Positions 33,755 to 42,944 of a stretch of 64,000 nt of DNA are shown here, piece after piece (position 1 is the first letter of the stretch; the number at the start of each line of letters is the position of its first letter). The stretch is from Acidovorax sp. FJL06 (GTDB taxonomy: Bacteria; Pseudomonadota; Gammaproteobacteria; Burkholderiales; Burkholderiaceae_C). The notes below the pieces were generated by a model, which did no database searches, had not been told where the DNA came from, and worked only from the letters and a program-made list of their open reading frames with translations. The translations under genes were made by a program, and so were the position numbers. The DNA lies in NCBI RefSeq assembly GCF_003852545.1, contig NZ_QAJR01000025.1, positions 62,001 to 126,000 of the forward strand, written 5' to 3'.

Positions 33755-35125
33755 ATGGTGAACAACGCAAAACTGCTGGTGGGCTGTGCCGCCGGCTTCT
33801 CGGGCGACCGCACGGATGCCGCCTTGCCGGTGGTGGAGGCACTCATCGCCAGCGGCCAGCCGGCGGTGCTCATCTTCGAGACCCTGGCCGAGCGCACGCT
33901 GGCACTGGCGCAACTGGCGCGCCGCACCGACCCCGATGCGGGCTACGAGCCGCTGCTGGTGGACTTGCTGCGCCCCGTGCTGGCGCTGTGCCTGGCGCAC
34001 GGTGTGCGCATCGTCAGCAACTTTGGCGCGGCCAACCCGCACGGTGCGGCCCGCCGCATCCACGCCCTGGCGGCCGAGCTGGGCCTCTCCCGCCCGCGCA
34101 TCGCCGTGCTGCAAGGCGACGACCTGAGCGGCCCCGAACACCGCGCACTGCTGCAGGGCGCGCTGGGCGATGCCATGCCCACCGAGCCCATCGTGAGCGC
34201 CAACGCCTACATCGGCGCACAGGCCATTGCCGATGCGCTGCGCGCTGGCGCCGACATCGTGGTCTGTGGCCGCGTGGCCGACCCTTCGCTGGTGCTGGGC
34301 CCCGCGCTGGCGCACTACGGTTGGGCCCTGGACGACTGGGACCGCCTGGCCCGCGCCACCATGGCCGGGCATTTGCTCGAATGCGGCGCGCAGGTCACGG
34401 GCGGCTACTTCGCGGACCCGGGTTACAAGGACGTGCCCGGCCTGGCCCAGCTGGGCTACCCCATCGCCGAGATCGACGCCGACGGCCACTGCACCATCAC
34501 CAAGCCCCCCGGCACCGGCGGCTGCATCACCGAACGCACGGTGAAGGAACAACTGCTTTACGAGCTGCACGACCCCGCGGCCTACCTCACGCCCGATGTG
34601 GTGGCCGACATCACGCAGGCCCGCGTGCAGGCCGTGGGCACCGACGCCGTGCAGCTCACCGGCGTGCAGGGCCATGCGCGGCCCGCCACGCTCAAGGTCA
34701 ACGTGTGTTTTGAATCGGGCTGGTTTGCCGAGGGCGAGATCTCCTACGCCGGTGCCCGCGCCGGTGCCCGCGCCCGCCTGGCTGGCGAGGTGCTGCGCGA
34801 GCGGCTTGCCGGCCTGGGCCCGCTGCGCATCGACCTGATCGGCGTGACCAGCGTGCTGGGCGACGACGCCAGCCGCTGGCTGGACGCCCCCGCAGGCGAT
34901 GGCGACGACGCCCGCAACAACGCGCGCGACGTGCGCCTGCGCGTGGCGCTGCAGCACCGCGACCGGGCCACCGCCCAGCGCCTGCTGCGCGAGGTGACGG
35001 CGCTCTACACCTGCGGGCCTGCGGGCGGCGGCGGGGTGCGCACTGCCATGCGCCCCCGCCTGGGCACTGTGTCGTGCCTGGTGCCGCGCGATGCCGTGGC
35101 CGTGCGCTTCGAAATGGTCGATTGA
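33755..35125 (+). CDS. Acyclic terpene utilization AtuA family protein (DUF1446)
   Basis: 456 residues from ATG 33755, with AGGAGACAAGGA just upstream. The N-terminal half matches DUF1446: GCAAGFSGDRTDAA at the start, then SNFGAANPHG and CGRVADPSLVLGPALAHYGW, a strong family signature. AtuA is needed for citronellol/geraniol degradation in Pseudomonas, but its reaction is unresolved, and many Burkholderiales carry paralogues for other branched acids. The small ferredoxin-fold partner domain is encoded by the next gene instead of being fused. Confidence 0.88.
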   Translation: MVNNAKLLVGCAAGFSGDRTDAALPVVEALIASGQPAVLIFETLAERTLALAQLARRTDPDAGYEPLLVDLLRPVLALCLAHGVRIVSNFGAANPHGAARRIHALAAELGLSRPRIAVLQGDDLSGPEHRALLQGALGDAMPTEPIVSANAYIGAQAIADALRAGADIVVCGRVADPSLVLGPALAHYGWALDDWDRLARATMAGHLLECGAQVTGGYFADPGYKDVPGLAQLGYPIAEIDADGHCTITKPPGTGGCITERTVKEQLLYELHDPAAYLTPDVVADITQARVQAVGTDAVQLTGVQGHARPATLKVNVCFESGWFAEGEISYAGARAGARARLAGEVLRERLAGLGPLRIDLIGVTSVLGDDASRWLDAPAGDGDDARNNARDVRLRVALQHRDRATAQRLLREVTALYTCGPAGGGGVRTAMRPRLGTVSCLVPRDAVAVRFEMVD

Positions 35126-35146
35126 TCGATGAAGGACCTCCGCACC

Positions 35147-35521
35147 ATGACTTCCGCAACCGATTCAGCGATCACTGTTCCGCTTTATCGCCTGGCCCAC
35201 AGCCGAACGGGCGACAAAGGCAACCGCTCCAACATCAGCGTCATCGCCTGGCACCCCGCGCTGTGGGACGTGCTGGTCGAGCAGGTCACCGAAGCCGCCG
35301 TGGCGCGCCAGTTCGCGCTGCGCCAGCCGCGCCAGGTCACGCGCTACTTGCTGCCCCAGCTGCAGGCCATGAACCTCGTGCTGGACGACGTGCTCGACGG
35401 CGGCGTGAACGACGCGCTCAACCTCGACAGCCACGGCAAGGCGCTGAGCTACCTGCTGCTGGACCTGCCCGTCGAAGTGCCTGCATCGCTGGCGCCGCAC
35501 TTGGTGGGCCCTGCGGCCTAG
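35147..35521 (+). CDS. AtuA-like small ferredoxin-fold protein
   Basis: 124 residues from ATG 35147 (AAGGA 10 bases upstream); ATG 35129 is an alternative. The sequence VPLYRLAHSRTGDKGNRSNI is the signature of the C-terminal domain found fused to AtuA in other bacteria, and LDSHGKALSYLLLDLPV is also typical. Its gene follows the AtuA gene by 21 bp, so the two products likely associate. No cofactor residues are evident. Confidence 0.82.
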   Translation: MTSATDSAITVPLYRLAHSRTGDKGNRSNISVIAWHPALWDVLVEQVTEAAVARQFALRQPRQVTRYLLPQLQAMNLVLDDVLDGGVNDALNLDSHGKALSYLLLDLPVEVPASLAPHLVGPAA

Positions 35522-35579
35522 CGCGCCCCGTTTTCAGCTTTCCCTTTTCGCTTTCATACCTATGCACAAGGAGACAAAC

Positions 35580-36575
35580 ATGACCCGATCCACTTCGCTG
35601 ATGAGCCTGGGCCGGCGCCACGCCATGGCCGCTGCCGTACTGGCGCTGGGCGCGCTGCAGGGCGGGGCTGCCCATGCGCAGGCTTACCCGGCCAAGGCCA
35701 TCACCTTCGTCGTGCCCTTTGCCGCCGGCAGTGCCACTGACCAATTGGCGCGCGCGCTGGGCCAGTCCATCACCACCGATACCAAGCAGCCCGTGGTCAT
35801 CGACAACAAGGCCGGCGCCAGCGGCATGATCGCGGCCTCGGCCGTGGCCAAGGCGGCGCCCGACGGCTACAGCGTGCTCATCACCACCAACACCACGCAC
35901 GCCGCCAACGAGCACCTGTACAAGAAGCTCTCGTACGATCCGGTGAAGGACTTTGCGCCCGTGACGGGCCTGGGCAAGGGCGGGCAGGTGCTGGTGGTCA
36001 ACGCCAGCGCGCCGTACAAGAACGTGGGCGAGCTGCTGGCCTTCGCCAGGAAGAGCCCCGGCAAGCTGAGCTTTGGCAGCGGCAGCTCGTCGAGCCGCAT
36101 GGCGGGCGAAATGCTCAAGCAGCTCGCGGGCGTGGACATCCTGCACGTTCCCTACAAGAGCAACCCGCTGGCCATCACCGACCTGCTGGGCGGGCAGATC
36201 GACCTGATGGTCACCGACACCTCCACGGGCGTCCCCCAGATCAAGGCGGGCAAGCTGCGCGCCCTGGGCTATTCCACGCAAAAGCGCAGCGCGCAGTTGC
36301 CCGACGTGCCCACGCTCGACGAAGCGGGCGTGAAGGGCTACGACATGGGCTACTGGTTTGCGGCCTACCTGCCCGCCCACACGCCCGCACCGGTGGTGGC
36401 GCGCCTGAACGAGCTGCTGACGGCCGCCACCAAGAGCGCGGCGGCCAAGAGCTTCTTCGAGAACGCAGGCTCCGAGGCCTGGACCACCACCCCCGATGAG
36501 CTGGCCAGGTTCCAGGCCGCCGAAACCCAGAAGTGGGGCAAGGTGATCAAGGCCGCCGGCATCGAGGCCGAATAA
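35580..36575 (+). CDS. Tripartite tricarboxylate transporter substrate-binding protein (Bug family)
   Basis: 331 residues from ATG 35580, with AAGGAGACAAAC upstream. A signal peptide ends near GGAAHAQA (residue 34). The mature protein starts with YPAKAITFVVPFAAGSATDQ, and the ligand loop contains NKAGASGMIAA, both typical of Bug/TctC receptors that bind carboxylates in the periplasm. The membrane subunits (TctA, TctB) are not in the window, so it may work with a distant transporter or as a sensor. It is in the same direction as the AtuA genes, 58 bp after them. Confidence 0.92.
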   Translation: MTRSTSLMSLGRRHAMAAAVLALGALQGGAAHAQAYPAKAITFVVPFAAGSATDQLARALGQSITTDTKQPVVIDNKAGASGMIAASAVAKAAPDGYSVLITTNTTHAANEHLYKKLSYDPVKDFAPVTGLGKGGQVLVVNASAPYKNVGELLAFARKSPGKLSFGSGSSSSRMAGEMLKQLAGVDILHVPYKSNPLAITDLLGGQIDLMVTDTSTGVPQIKAGKLRALGYSTQKRSAQLPDVPTLDEAGVKGYDMGYWFAAYLPAHTPAPVVARLNELLTAATKSAAAKSFFENAGSEAWTTTPDELARFQAAETQKWGKVIKAAGIEAE

Positions 36576-36751
36576 GCCGAGTAAGCCGCAGGCCCGCACG
36601 CCGGGCCGTTTCACCCCCTTCTTTGTGCTTCTCGCGGCCTGCCTTTGTTGGCAGGTCTGGGCGAAGCCTTGCCCGCGCGCAGCGCTATGGACGCCGCCGC
36701 TTTTTTTCTCAGAGCCGCTCAAGCGGTCATATCAACCCCCAAGGAGACAAC

Positions 36752-38872
36752 ATGAGACCCATTCACGCATTCGGCAAACTCGCGCTGACAGCCGCCGCCA
36801 CTGCAGCCATCGCTGCCTGCGGGGGCAGCAGCAGCGACGCGCCCAAGGCTCCATCCCTCAAGCTGGCCATCACAGCGACCGAAGCCTTCCCGGGCACCTA
36901 TGGCGACGTGGGCGAATACGAGCGCGTGACCGGCACCATCAGCGGCGAGGTGGACCCCAAGGACCCCAAGAACGCCGTCATCCAGGACCTGGCGCTGGCA
37001 CCCACCAACGCCAACGGCATGGTCGAGTACCAGGCCGACTTCGTCATGCTCAAGCCCAAGAACATGGCGAAGGCGAGTGGGGTACTCCGCTACGACGCCC
37101 CCAACCGCGGCAACATCCTCACCATGCTCAACCCCACGGCCACGCCCAGCGATGCGGTGTACCTGGAGCGCGGCTACGTGATGCTGTATTCGGCCTGGCA
37201 GGGCGATGTGCCCAAGAGCACCGCCGCGCGCCTCACGGTGACCGTGCCCGTGGCCAAGAACAAGGACGGCAGCAGCATCACCGGCCCCTACCGTGCCGAA
37301 CTGGTGCCCACCGTGGCCAGCCCCGCGATGACGCTGCCCGGCGGCGTGTTCAACGGCACGATGATTCCGTATGAACCCGCGAGCCTGGACAACACCCAGC
37401 CCGGCTACTCGCTCACCCGCCGCGCCAACGAGACCGATGCGCGCGTGCCCGTGCCCGCGAGCGACTGGAAATTTGCCACCTGCGACACGGGCACCAACGC
37501 CTTCCCTGGCACGGCCAGCGCCACCAGCGTGTGTCTCAAGGGCGGGTTCGACCCGGCCTATCTGTACGAGCTGGTCTATGTCGCCAAAGACCCCAAGGTC
37601 ATGGGTGTGGGCCTGGCCGCGCTGCGCGACACGGTGAGCTTCTTCCGCAGCAAGGCGGCCGACTCCACCGGCACCCCCAACCCGCTGGCGGGCCGCATCC
37701 AGTACACGCTGGGGCAGGGCACCTCGCAGTCGGGCAATGCGATGAAGACCTTCCTGCACCTGGGCTTCAACCAGGCGCTCGATGGTGGCAAGGTGTTCGA
37801 CGGCATGTACGCCCATGTGGCCGCGCGCCAGACGAACATCAACACCCGCTTTGCCGTGCCGGGCGGCGGCGGGGGCTTGCGCACCGACCACACGGCCTTC
37901 GGCCAGACGGCACCGCGCGGGCTGGACAAGGACTACCAGGACGACATCAGCGGCCGCCAGGGCGGCGTGATGAAGCGCTGCGCAGCCACCAGCACCTGCC
38001 CCAAGTTCTTCCTGGGCCTGTCGGGCACCGAGTTCTGGCAGCTGCAGGGCTCGCCCGTGCTGACCGATGCCAACGGCACCAAGGACCTGGCGCAGCCTGA
38101 CAACGCGCGCATCTACTACTACGCCAGCACCCAGCACGGCGGGGCAGGGGGCACGGCCAGCATCGCCTATGCCCCCACGCGCGCCACCTATCCCACGGGC
38201 ACGGTGGTGCAGTTCAACGACACCTTCCGCGCACTGTTTTTGAACCTGGAAGACTGGGTGGTGCGCGGCACGCAGCCGCCTGCCAGCCAGGTGCCGCGCA
38301 TCGACAACGGCACGCTGGTGCGGCCCGAGGCGCTGGCCTTCCCGGCCATGAAGGGGCTGACCTGGGCCGTGGGTGGTGTGCAGACGGCCCTCCCCGACTT
38401 CAGCTACCGGGGCCTGTACAACAACTTCCCGCTGTTTGACTTTGGCCCGCAGTACATCCCGCAGGACGAAGCCGGCATTGCCACCGTGCTGCCTCCGCGC
38501 AACCTGGGCCGCGACTACGCCATCCTGGTGCCGCAGGTCGATGCAAGCACGGGCCTCACCCGCGCCGGCATCCGTAGCGTGGAGGCGCGTGCGCCGCTGG
38601 GCACCAGCATCGAGTTCAACTACGTCGCCACGCCCGGCATCACCGACCTGGCCAACCTCACGGGCAGCTTTATCCCCTTCCACAAGACGCGTGCCGCGCG
38701 GCTGGCGGCGGGCGATGCGCGGCCGTCGCTGGAAGAGCTGTATGGCACGCAAGACGGTTACGTGGCGGCCGTGACCGAGGCCGCCAACGCGCTGGTGGCG
38801 CAGCGCCTGCTGCTGCAGCGCGACGCGGACCTGCAGATTGCGCGGGCCAAGGCGGCTGCGGTGCTGCCGTGA
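36752..38872 (+). CDS. Alpha/beta-hydrolase-domain lipoprotein
   Basis: 706 residues from ATG 36752, with AAGGAGACAAC 8 bases upstream. The lipobox IAAC23 predicts a lipid-anchored protein. The body matches the large Abhydrolase_10 family; the nucleophile motif GTSQSGNAMK (Ser about 327) is followed by FLHLGFNQALDGGKVFDGMY, which is diagnostic. Proteins of this type are often annotated as exported esterases of unknown substrate. It is the last gene of the AtuA/Bug unit, so it may release a carboxylic acid outside for uptake by the Bug receptor (inference). Confidence 0.8.
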   Translation: MRPIHAFGKLALTAAATAAIAACGGSSSDAPKAPSLKLAITATEAFPGTYGDVGEYERVTGTISGEVDPKDPKNAVIQDLALAPTNANGMVEYQADFVMLKPKNMAKASGVLRYDAPNRGNILTMLNPTATPSDAVYLERGYVMLYSAWQGDVPKSTAARLTVTVPVAKNKDGSSITGPYRAELVPTVASPAMTLPGGVFNGTMIPYEPASLDNTQPGYSLTRRANETDARVPVPASDWKFATCDTGTNAFPGTASATSVCLKGGFDPAYLYELVYVAKDPKVMGVGLAALRDTVSFFRSKAADSTGTPNPLAGRIQYTLGQGTSQSGNAMKTFLHLGFNQALDGGKVFDGMYAHVAARQTNINTRFAVPGGGGGLRTDHTAFGQTAPRGLDKDYQDDISGRQGGVMKRCAATSTCPKFFLGLSGTEFWQLQGSPVLTDANGTKDLAQPDNARIYYYASTQHGGAGGTASIAYAPTRATYPTGTVVQFNDTFRALFLNLEDWVVRGTQPPASQVPRIDNGTLVRPEALAFPAMKGLTWAVGGVQTALPDFSYRGLYNNFPLFDFGPQYIPQDEAGIATVLPPRNLGRDYAILVPQVDASTGLTRAGIRSVEARAPLGTSIEFNYVATPGITDLANLTGSFIPFHKTRAARLAAGDARPSLEELYGTQDGYVAAVTEAANALVAQRLLLQRDADLQIARAKAAAVLP

Positions 38873-38882
38873 GGTGACGCTT

Positions 38883-38914
38883 TCACGCCCTCTCTCCTTG
38901 CGGGAGGGGCGTGA
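38883..38914. terminator. Inverted repeat behind the lipoprotein gene
   Basis: TCACGCCC (38883-38890) pairs with GGGCGTGA (38907-38914) and the intervening bases pair further. There is no T-run, so it may be a weak or factor-dependent stop signal. Confidence 0.45.
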
Positions 38915-38949
38915 TAGGTCCCACCCCGTTCGGGTATCCGTGGGGATTT

Positions 38950-39011
38950 AAGAAAAAACACCCCGCAGCGCTTCCCTAGCAAGCGCTAGCAGCTATCAAA
39001 ATAGTAGCTTT
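38950..39011 (-). repeat. Palindromic repeat copy forming a terminator
   Basis: AGCGCTT (38967-38973) and AAGCGCT (38981-38987) sit in the usual flanks AGCAGCTATC and AAAAAACA. On the minus strand it stands 20 bp after the second LysR gene and ends in a T-rich stretch, consistent with a terminator. Confidence 0.7.
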
Positions 39012-39030
39012 TGCCGCCGCCCTTGCGCGG

Positions 39031-39924
39031 CTACCAAGGCACACCCTCAAACCGCTGCACCAAAAAATCCAGCAGCGCCCGCACCGCTGGCGACAGGTGC
39101 CTGCGCGACGGGTACAGCGCGTAGATCGTCATCACCGGCAAGTCCCACGCAGGCAGCACGGCCTGCAGCTCGCCGCTGTGCAGCAAGGGGTTGACCAGGT
39201 AGGTGGGCTGCATCGCAATGCCGCCCCCGGCCAGCGCCGCGCGCATCAGCGTGGTGGCCTCGTTGGCACTGAAATGGCCCGACACGCCCACGCGCTCGGT
39301 CTCTGCCTCGCGGGTCAGCGTCCACACGCTTTTGCCAAAGTTGGCATAGCTCAGGCACCGGTGCTGCGCCAGGTCGGCGGGCCGTTGCGGCGTGCCGTGC
39401 GCGGCCAGGTAGGCGGGCGATGCCACCAGCACCGAATCGCAGCGCGCCAGCGGCCGGCCGACGAGCAGCGGGTCGGGCTCGGCGCTGATGCGGATGGCCA
39501 GGTCGATGCGGCGCTCCACCAGGTTGAGCGAGCCCTCGCTCGCGTCCAGATCAATCTTGAGCTGCGGGTGCTGCGCCAGAAAGTCCGCAATCGCCGCGCC
39601 CATCTGCGCAAAGGCAAACGACACGCTGCAGGTGATGCGCAGCTGGCCGCGCAGCGCGCCCTCGGTGGTGCTGGCGGTTTCTTCCTCCAGGTCCTGCGAC
39701 AGCGCCAGCATCTGCTGGCAGCGGCGCAGGCAGTGCTCGCCCGCGTCGGTCAGCGTCACGCTGCGGGTGGTGCGCTGCAAGAGCCGCGCCTCAAGCCACT
39801 GCTCCATCTCGCCCACATAGCGCGTGACCATGGCGCGCGACATATCGAGCTTGTCGGCCGTGGCGCTGAAGCTGCCGCTGGTGGCCACTTCCACAAACAC
39901 GCGCATGGCGGTCAGGCGGTCCAT
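39031..39924 (-). CDS. LysR-family transcriptional regulator
   Basis: 297 residues: MDRLTAMRVFVEVATSGSFS opens a typical LysR winged HTH (residues 1-60), followed by the effector domain (LRITCSVSFAFAQMG onward). The N-terminus resembles the CrgA/DhcR branch. It is divergent from the MBL-fold gene, with 117 bp of AT-rich sequence between starts, and probably regulates that operon. Confidence 0.92.
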   Translation of the reverse strand: MDRLTAMRVFVEVATSGSFSATADKLDMSRAMVTRYVGEMEQWLEARLLQRTTRSVTLTDAGEHCLRRCQQMLALSQDLEEETASTTEGALRGQLRITCSVSFAFAQMGAAIADFLAQHPQLKIDLDASEGSLNLVERRIDLAIRISAEPDPLLVGRPLARCDSVLVASPAYLAAHGTPQRPADLAQHRCLSYANFGKSVWTLTREAETERVGVSGHFSANEATTLMRAALAGGGIAMQPTYLVNPLLHSGELQAVLPAWDLPVMTIYALYPSRRHLSPAVRALLDFLVQRFEGVPW

Positions 39925-40041
39925 ATTTGATCTATTAATGCAACAAATATGCGCATTTTATTGGGTTTATTGGATCGATTGGTGCAAATAAACTTCATCC
40001 CGTCAACGACGAAACCCCCTTCAAACCCTGGAGAAACCACC

Positions 40042-40908
40042 ATGTTCCGCACCACCCTCATCGCCGCCACACTGTCCATCGCCTTCACCGGCGCGCAGGC
40101 CGCCCAGCCCCTGCAGGTCAAGGTCTACAACGCCGACGGCAACAGCTTCAACGTGAACTCCACGCTGGTTTACGGCGAGAAGGAGGCCATGGTCATTGAC
40201 GCCGGCTTCACCCGCGCCGACGCATTGCGCATCGCCGCCAACGTGCTCGACACCGGCAAGGAGCTCAAAACCATCTACGTGAGCCAGGCCGACCCCGACT
40301 ACTACTTTGGCGTGGAAACCCTGAAGGAAATCTTCCCCAAGGCCGACGTGGTGACCACGCCCGCCGTGCTGGAGAAGATCAACGCCAAGCTGGCCACCAA
40401 GCTCTCGTTCTGGGGCCCCAAGATGGGCGCCAACGCGCCGCGCACGCCCGTGCTGCCCAAGGCCATTGCCGGCAACACGCTGAGCGTGGACGGCCAGGCG
40501 GTCGAGATCCGTGGCACCACCGGTGTGCTGGCGCACCGCCCGTATGCGTGGATTCCGTCCATCAAGGCCGTGGTCGGCACCATCGGCGTGTTCGGCACCA
40601 ACACCCATGTGTGGACGGCCGACACGCAAACCGTGGCCGAGCGCAGCGCCTGGGTGGCCCAGCTTGACGAGATGGCCGCGCTGCAGCCCACCGTGGTTGT
40701 GCCCGGCCACATGCCCGCCGGTGGCGCGCTGGATGCCGCCAACATCAGCTACACCAAGGGCTACCTGCAAGCCTTCGAGAAGAACGCTGCCGCCACCAAG
40801 ACCAGTGCCGAACTCATCGACGCGATGAAGAAGGCCTACCCTGCAGCGCCCATGGGCCTGTCGCTGGACATCGGCGCCAAGGTCAACAAGGGTGAGATGA
40901 AGTGGTGA
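40042..40908 (+). CDS. Exported MBL-fold protein with altered metal motif
   Basis: 288 residues from ATG 40042. A signal peptide ends near TGAQAAQ (about residue 21). The fold is metallo-beta-lactamase-like: NSTLVYGEKEAMVIDAGF is the first hairpin and VVVPGHMPAGG the later His-bearing loop. The HxHxDH motif reads SQADPDYYFG: both leading histidines are lost while the Asp-Pro-Asp is kept. The protein is either inactive, or binds one metal, or belongs to a variant family. It is followed by two small genes on the same strand. Confidence 0.75.
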   Translation: MFRTTLIAATLSIAFTGAQAAQPLQVKVYNADGNSFNVNSTLVYGEKEAMVIDAGFTRADALRIAANVLDTGKELKTIYVSQADPDYYFGVETLKEIFPKADVVTTPAVLEKINAKLATKLSFWGPKMGANAPRTPVLPKAIAGNTLSVDGQAVEIRGTTGVLAHRPYAWIPSIKAVVGTIGVFGTNTHVWTADTQTVAERSAWVAQLDEMAALQPTVVVPGHMPAGGALDAANISYTKGYLQAFEKNAAATKTSAELIDAMKKAYPAAPMGLSLDIGAKVNKGEMKW

Positions 40909-40944
40909 GGGCCGTCAAAGCAAGTTGTTGAAAGGAACCAGATC

Positions 40945-41217
40945 GTGACCACGCACCCGCTCCAGCAAGTCCTGCAGCACCTGCACGCCGGGCGCTGGAA
41001 CGCGGCGCACGATCTGGTGCAGCACGACGGCTCGATGCTCGGCGCGTGGCTGCACGGCATCCTGCACCTGCAGGAAGGCGACCTCGAAGATGCCGAGAAC
41101 TGGTACGACCGCGCCGCCCGCCACTTCCGCAGCCGAGGCACGCTGGCCGAAGAGATTGCTGCGTTCGAGGTCGCACTGGCCGCATCCTCCCCACCTGACT
41201 TTGAAGAAAGATCCTGA
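40945..41217 (+). CDS. Small TPR-like hypothetical protein
   Basis: 90 residues from GTG 40945, with GAAAGGAA upstream. All-helical; HGILHLQEGDLEDAENWYDR looks like one TPR-type helix pair. No catalytic motif is visible. It lies 36 bp after the MBL-fold gene and only 3 bp before the DsbA-like gene, so it belongs to the same transcript. Role unknown. Confidence 0.65.
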   Translation: MTTHPLQQVLQHLHAGRWNAAHDLVQHDGSMLGAWLHGILHLQEGDLEDAENWYDRAARHFRSRGTLAEEIAAFEVALAASSPPDFEERS

Positions 41218-41220
41218 CCC

Positions 41221-41874
41221 ATGCCCGCCATGCCCACCACCACGGTGACCTACCTGTTCGACCCCTTGTGCGGCTGGTGCTATGCCGCCGCGCCCGCTTT
41301 ACAGTACCTGCAGGGCCAGGACGGAGTGCAGGTTGCGCTGGCGCCTACCGGCCTGTTTGCAGGCGCGGGCGCTCGGCCCATGGACGCGCAGTTTGGCGCC
41401 TATGCCTGGGCCAACGACCAGCGCATCCAGCAGCTCACGGGTCAGCCGTTCACGCAGACCTACCGTGACCAGATCCTGGGCGCGGCCAACGGTCGATTTG
41501 ATTCCGGCCCTGCCACGCTGGCGCTGACGGCGGTGGCGCAGACTGCGCCCGATCGCGAGCTGGAGGTTCTGCATGCCCTGCAGCACGCGCGTTACGTGGA
41601 CGGCCGCGACAACACCGACCCGGCCGTGATCGCGGAGGTGCTGCACACCCTGGGCCTGGCCGATGCCGCCACCCTCACGCTGGCACCCGATGCTGCGCTG
41701 CGCAGCCGCATGGCCGAGCATGTGGCCCACGCCCAGGCCACGATGCGTGCCGTGGGGGCACGCGGTGTGCCGCAGCTGGTGGTGGCGGGGCCGGGCGGGG
41801 CGCTGCGCTTGCTGGGCGGCGATGCGCTGCTGGGGCCGAGAGAAAGCTTGCTGTCGCAGGTTCTGGTGGGTTGA
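41221..41874 (+). CDS. DsbA-like/FrnE-type thioredoxin-fold oxidoreductase
   Basis: 217 residues without signal peptide, so probably cytosolic. The active site is C17-G-W-C20 after a first strand (VTYLFDPL), with a large helical insertion and a cis-proline loop in ARGVPQLVV. This matches DsbA-family proteins such as FrnE. Likely thiol-disulfide exchange. It is the third gene of the MBL-fold operon. Confidence 0.85.
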   Translation: MPAMPTTTVTYLFDPLCGWCYAAAPALQYLQGQDGVQVALAPTGLFAGAGARPMDAQFGAYAWANDQRIQQLTGQPFTQTYRDQILGAANGRFDSGPATLALTAVAQTAPDRELEVLHALQHARYVDGRDNTDPAVIAEVLHTLGLADAATLTLAPDAALRSRMAEHVAHAQATMRAVGARGVPQLVVAGPGGALRLLGGDALLGPRESLLSQVLVG

Positions 41875-41886
41875 GGCGTCGCTCCT

Positions 41887-41962
41887 CAAACCGTTCGGGT
41901 TGAGTCCGTCGAAGCCAGGGCACGCGGATGGAAAGCCCTGCGACGGGCTCAGGGCGAATGGA
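41887..41962. repeat. GTTCGGGTTGAG...CTCAGGGCGAATGG inverted repeat
   Basis: Left arm CCGTTCGGGTTGAGTCCGTC (41890-41909) and right arm GCGACGGGCTCAGGGCGAATGG (41940-41961) are imperfect inverted copies. The motif GTTCGGGCTGAGCCTGTCGA with its inverse is a well-known extragenic palindrome in proteobacteria. It lies between convergent genes. Confidence 0.75.
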
Positions 41963-41982
41963 GCAAGGGCCTGCCACCCCAC

Positions 41983-42849
41983 TCACCGCGACAGCGTCCG
42001 CACCATCTGCTCATACATCGCATCCACCGCCGGTGAGCGCTGCGACACCTTGCTGCGCAGCACCGCCACGTGCATCGCATCGAGCGGAGGCAGGTCAAAC
42101 TCGGCTGGGAGGTTCTGCAAAATCTGCAGATGGGGCGGCACGCTGCAGCGCGTGAGCACGGCCACGGCCAGGCCGCTTTCCACGGCGGCCAGTTGGCCCG
42201 CCAGGCTGGAGCTGTGGTACACGATGCGGTAGGCCCGGCGCCGCGCCGCCAGCGCCGACAAGGTGGCCTGCCGCGCCATGCTGGCCGATTCATACACCGC
42301 AATGGGCAGCGGGTCGCGCCGCCACACCTCGTACTGAGCGGCGCCCACCCACACCAGTGGCTCGTCGAACAAGAAATGCCCGCGCTGCGGCTTGTCGCGC
42401 GATACCAGCGCCAGGTCCAGTTCGCCCTTCACCACGCGGGGGATGAGTGCGGTGGACTGCTCGCAGGTCAGTTCAATCTCCACGCCCTGGTAGCGGTGCG
42501 CAAAGCTGCGCAGCACGGGCGTGAGGTAGGCGCTGGCGTAGTCGTCCGGCACGCCCAGCCGCACCCGGCCCGCCAGTTGGGGGCCGAACAGCGCGGCCTG
42601 TGCCTCGGCCTGCAGGTCGAGCACGCGGCGCGCGTAGGACAGCAGCTCTGCGCCCGCAGGCGTCACCTCCAGATGGCGCGGACCGCGCAGCAGCACCGGG
42701 CGGCCCAGCGCGGTCTCCAGCTTCTTGATCTGCATGCTCACCGCCGACTGCGAGCGGTGCACCAGCGGCGCCGCGCCCGAGAGCGAGCCCGCATCTACCA
42801 CGGCCACCAAGGCGCGCAGCCAGTCGATCTGGAAGTCCGGGTAGTTCAT
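41983..42849 (-). CDS. LysR-family transcriptional regulator
   Basis: 288 residues: QIDWLRALVAVVDAGSLSGA and VHRSQSAVSMQIKKLE form the winged HTH, followed by a full effector-binding domain. It is divergent from the DMT transporter (95 bp between starts), the usual arrangement of a regulator and its exporter target. Confidence 0.92.
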   Translation of the reverse strand: MNYPDFQIDWLRALVAVVDAGSLSGAAPLVHRSQSAVSMQIKKLETALGRPVLLRGPRHLEVTPAGAELLSYARRVLDLQAEAQAALFGPQLAGRVRLGVPDDYASAYLTPVLRSFAHRYQGVEIELTCEQSTALIPRVVKGELDLALVSRDKPQRGHFLFDEPLVWVGAAQYEVWRRDPLPIAVYESASMARQATLSALAARRRAYRIVYHSSSLAGQLAAVESGLAVAVLTRCSVPPHLQILQNLPAEFDLPPLDAMHVAVLRSKVSQRSPAVDAMYEQMVRTLSR

Positions 42850-42944
42850 GCAGGCAGGCGTTGTACGACGTATTCGGTTATCGGATGATAAACGTTCGAA
42901 CTATGCGCTTTACTCGATGGCTTGGATCTTCGACCATTGCCGCC

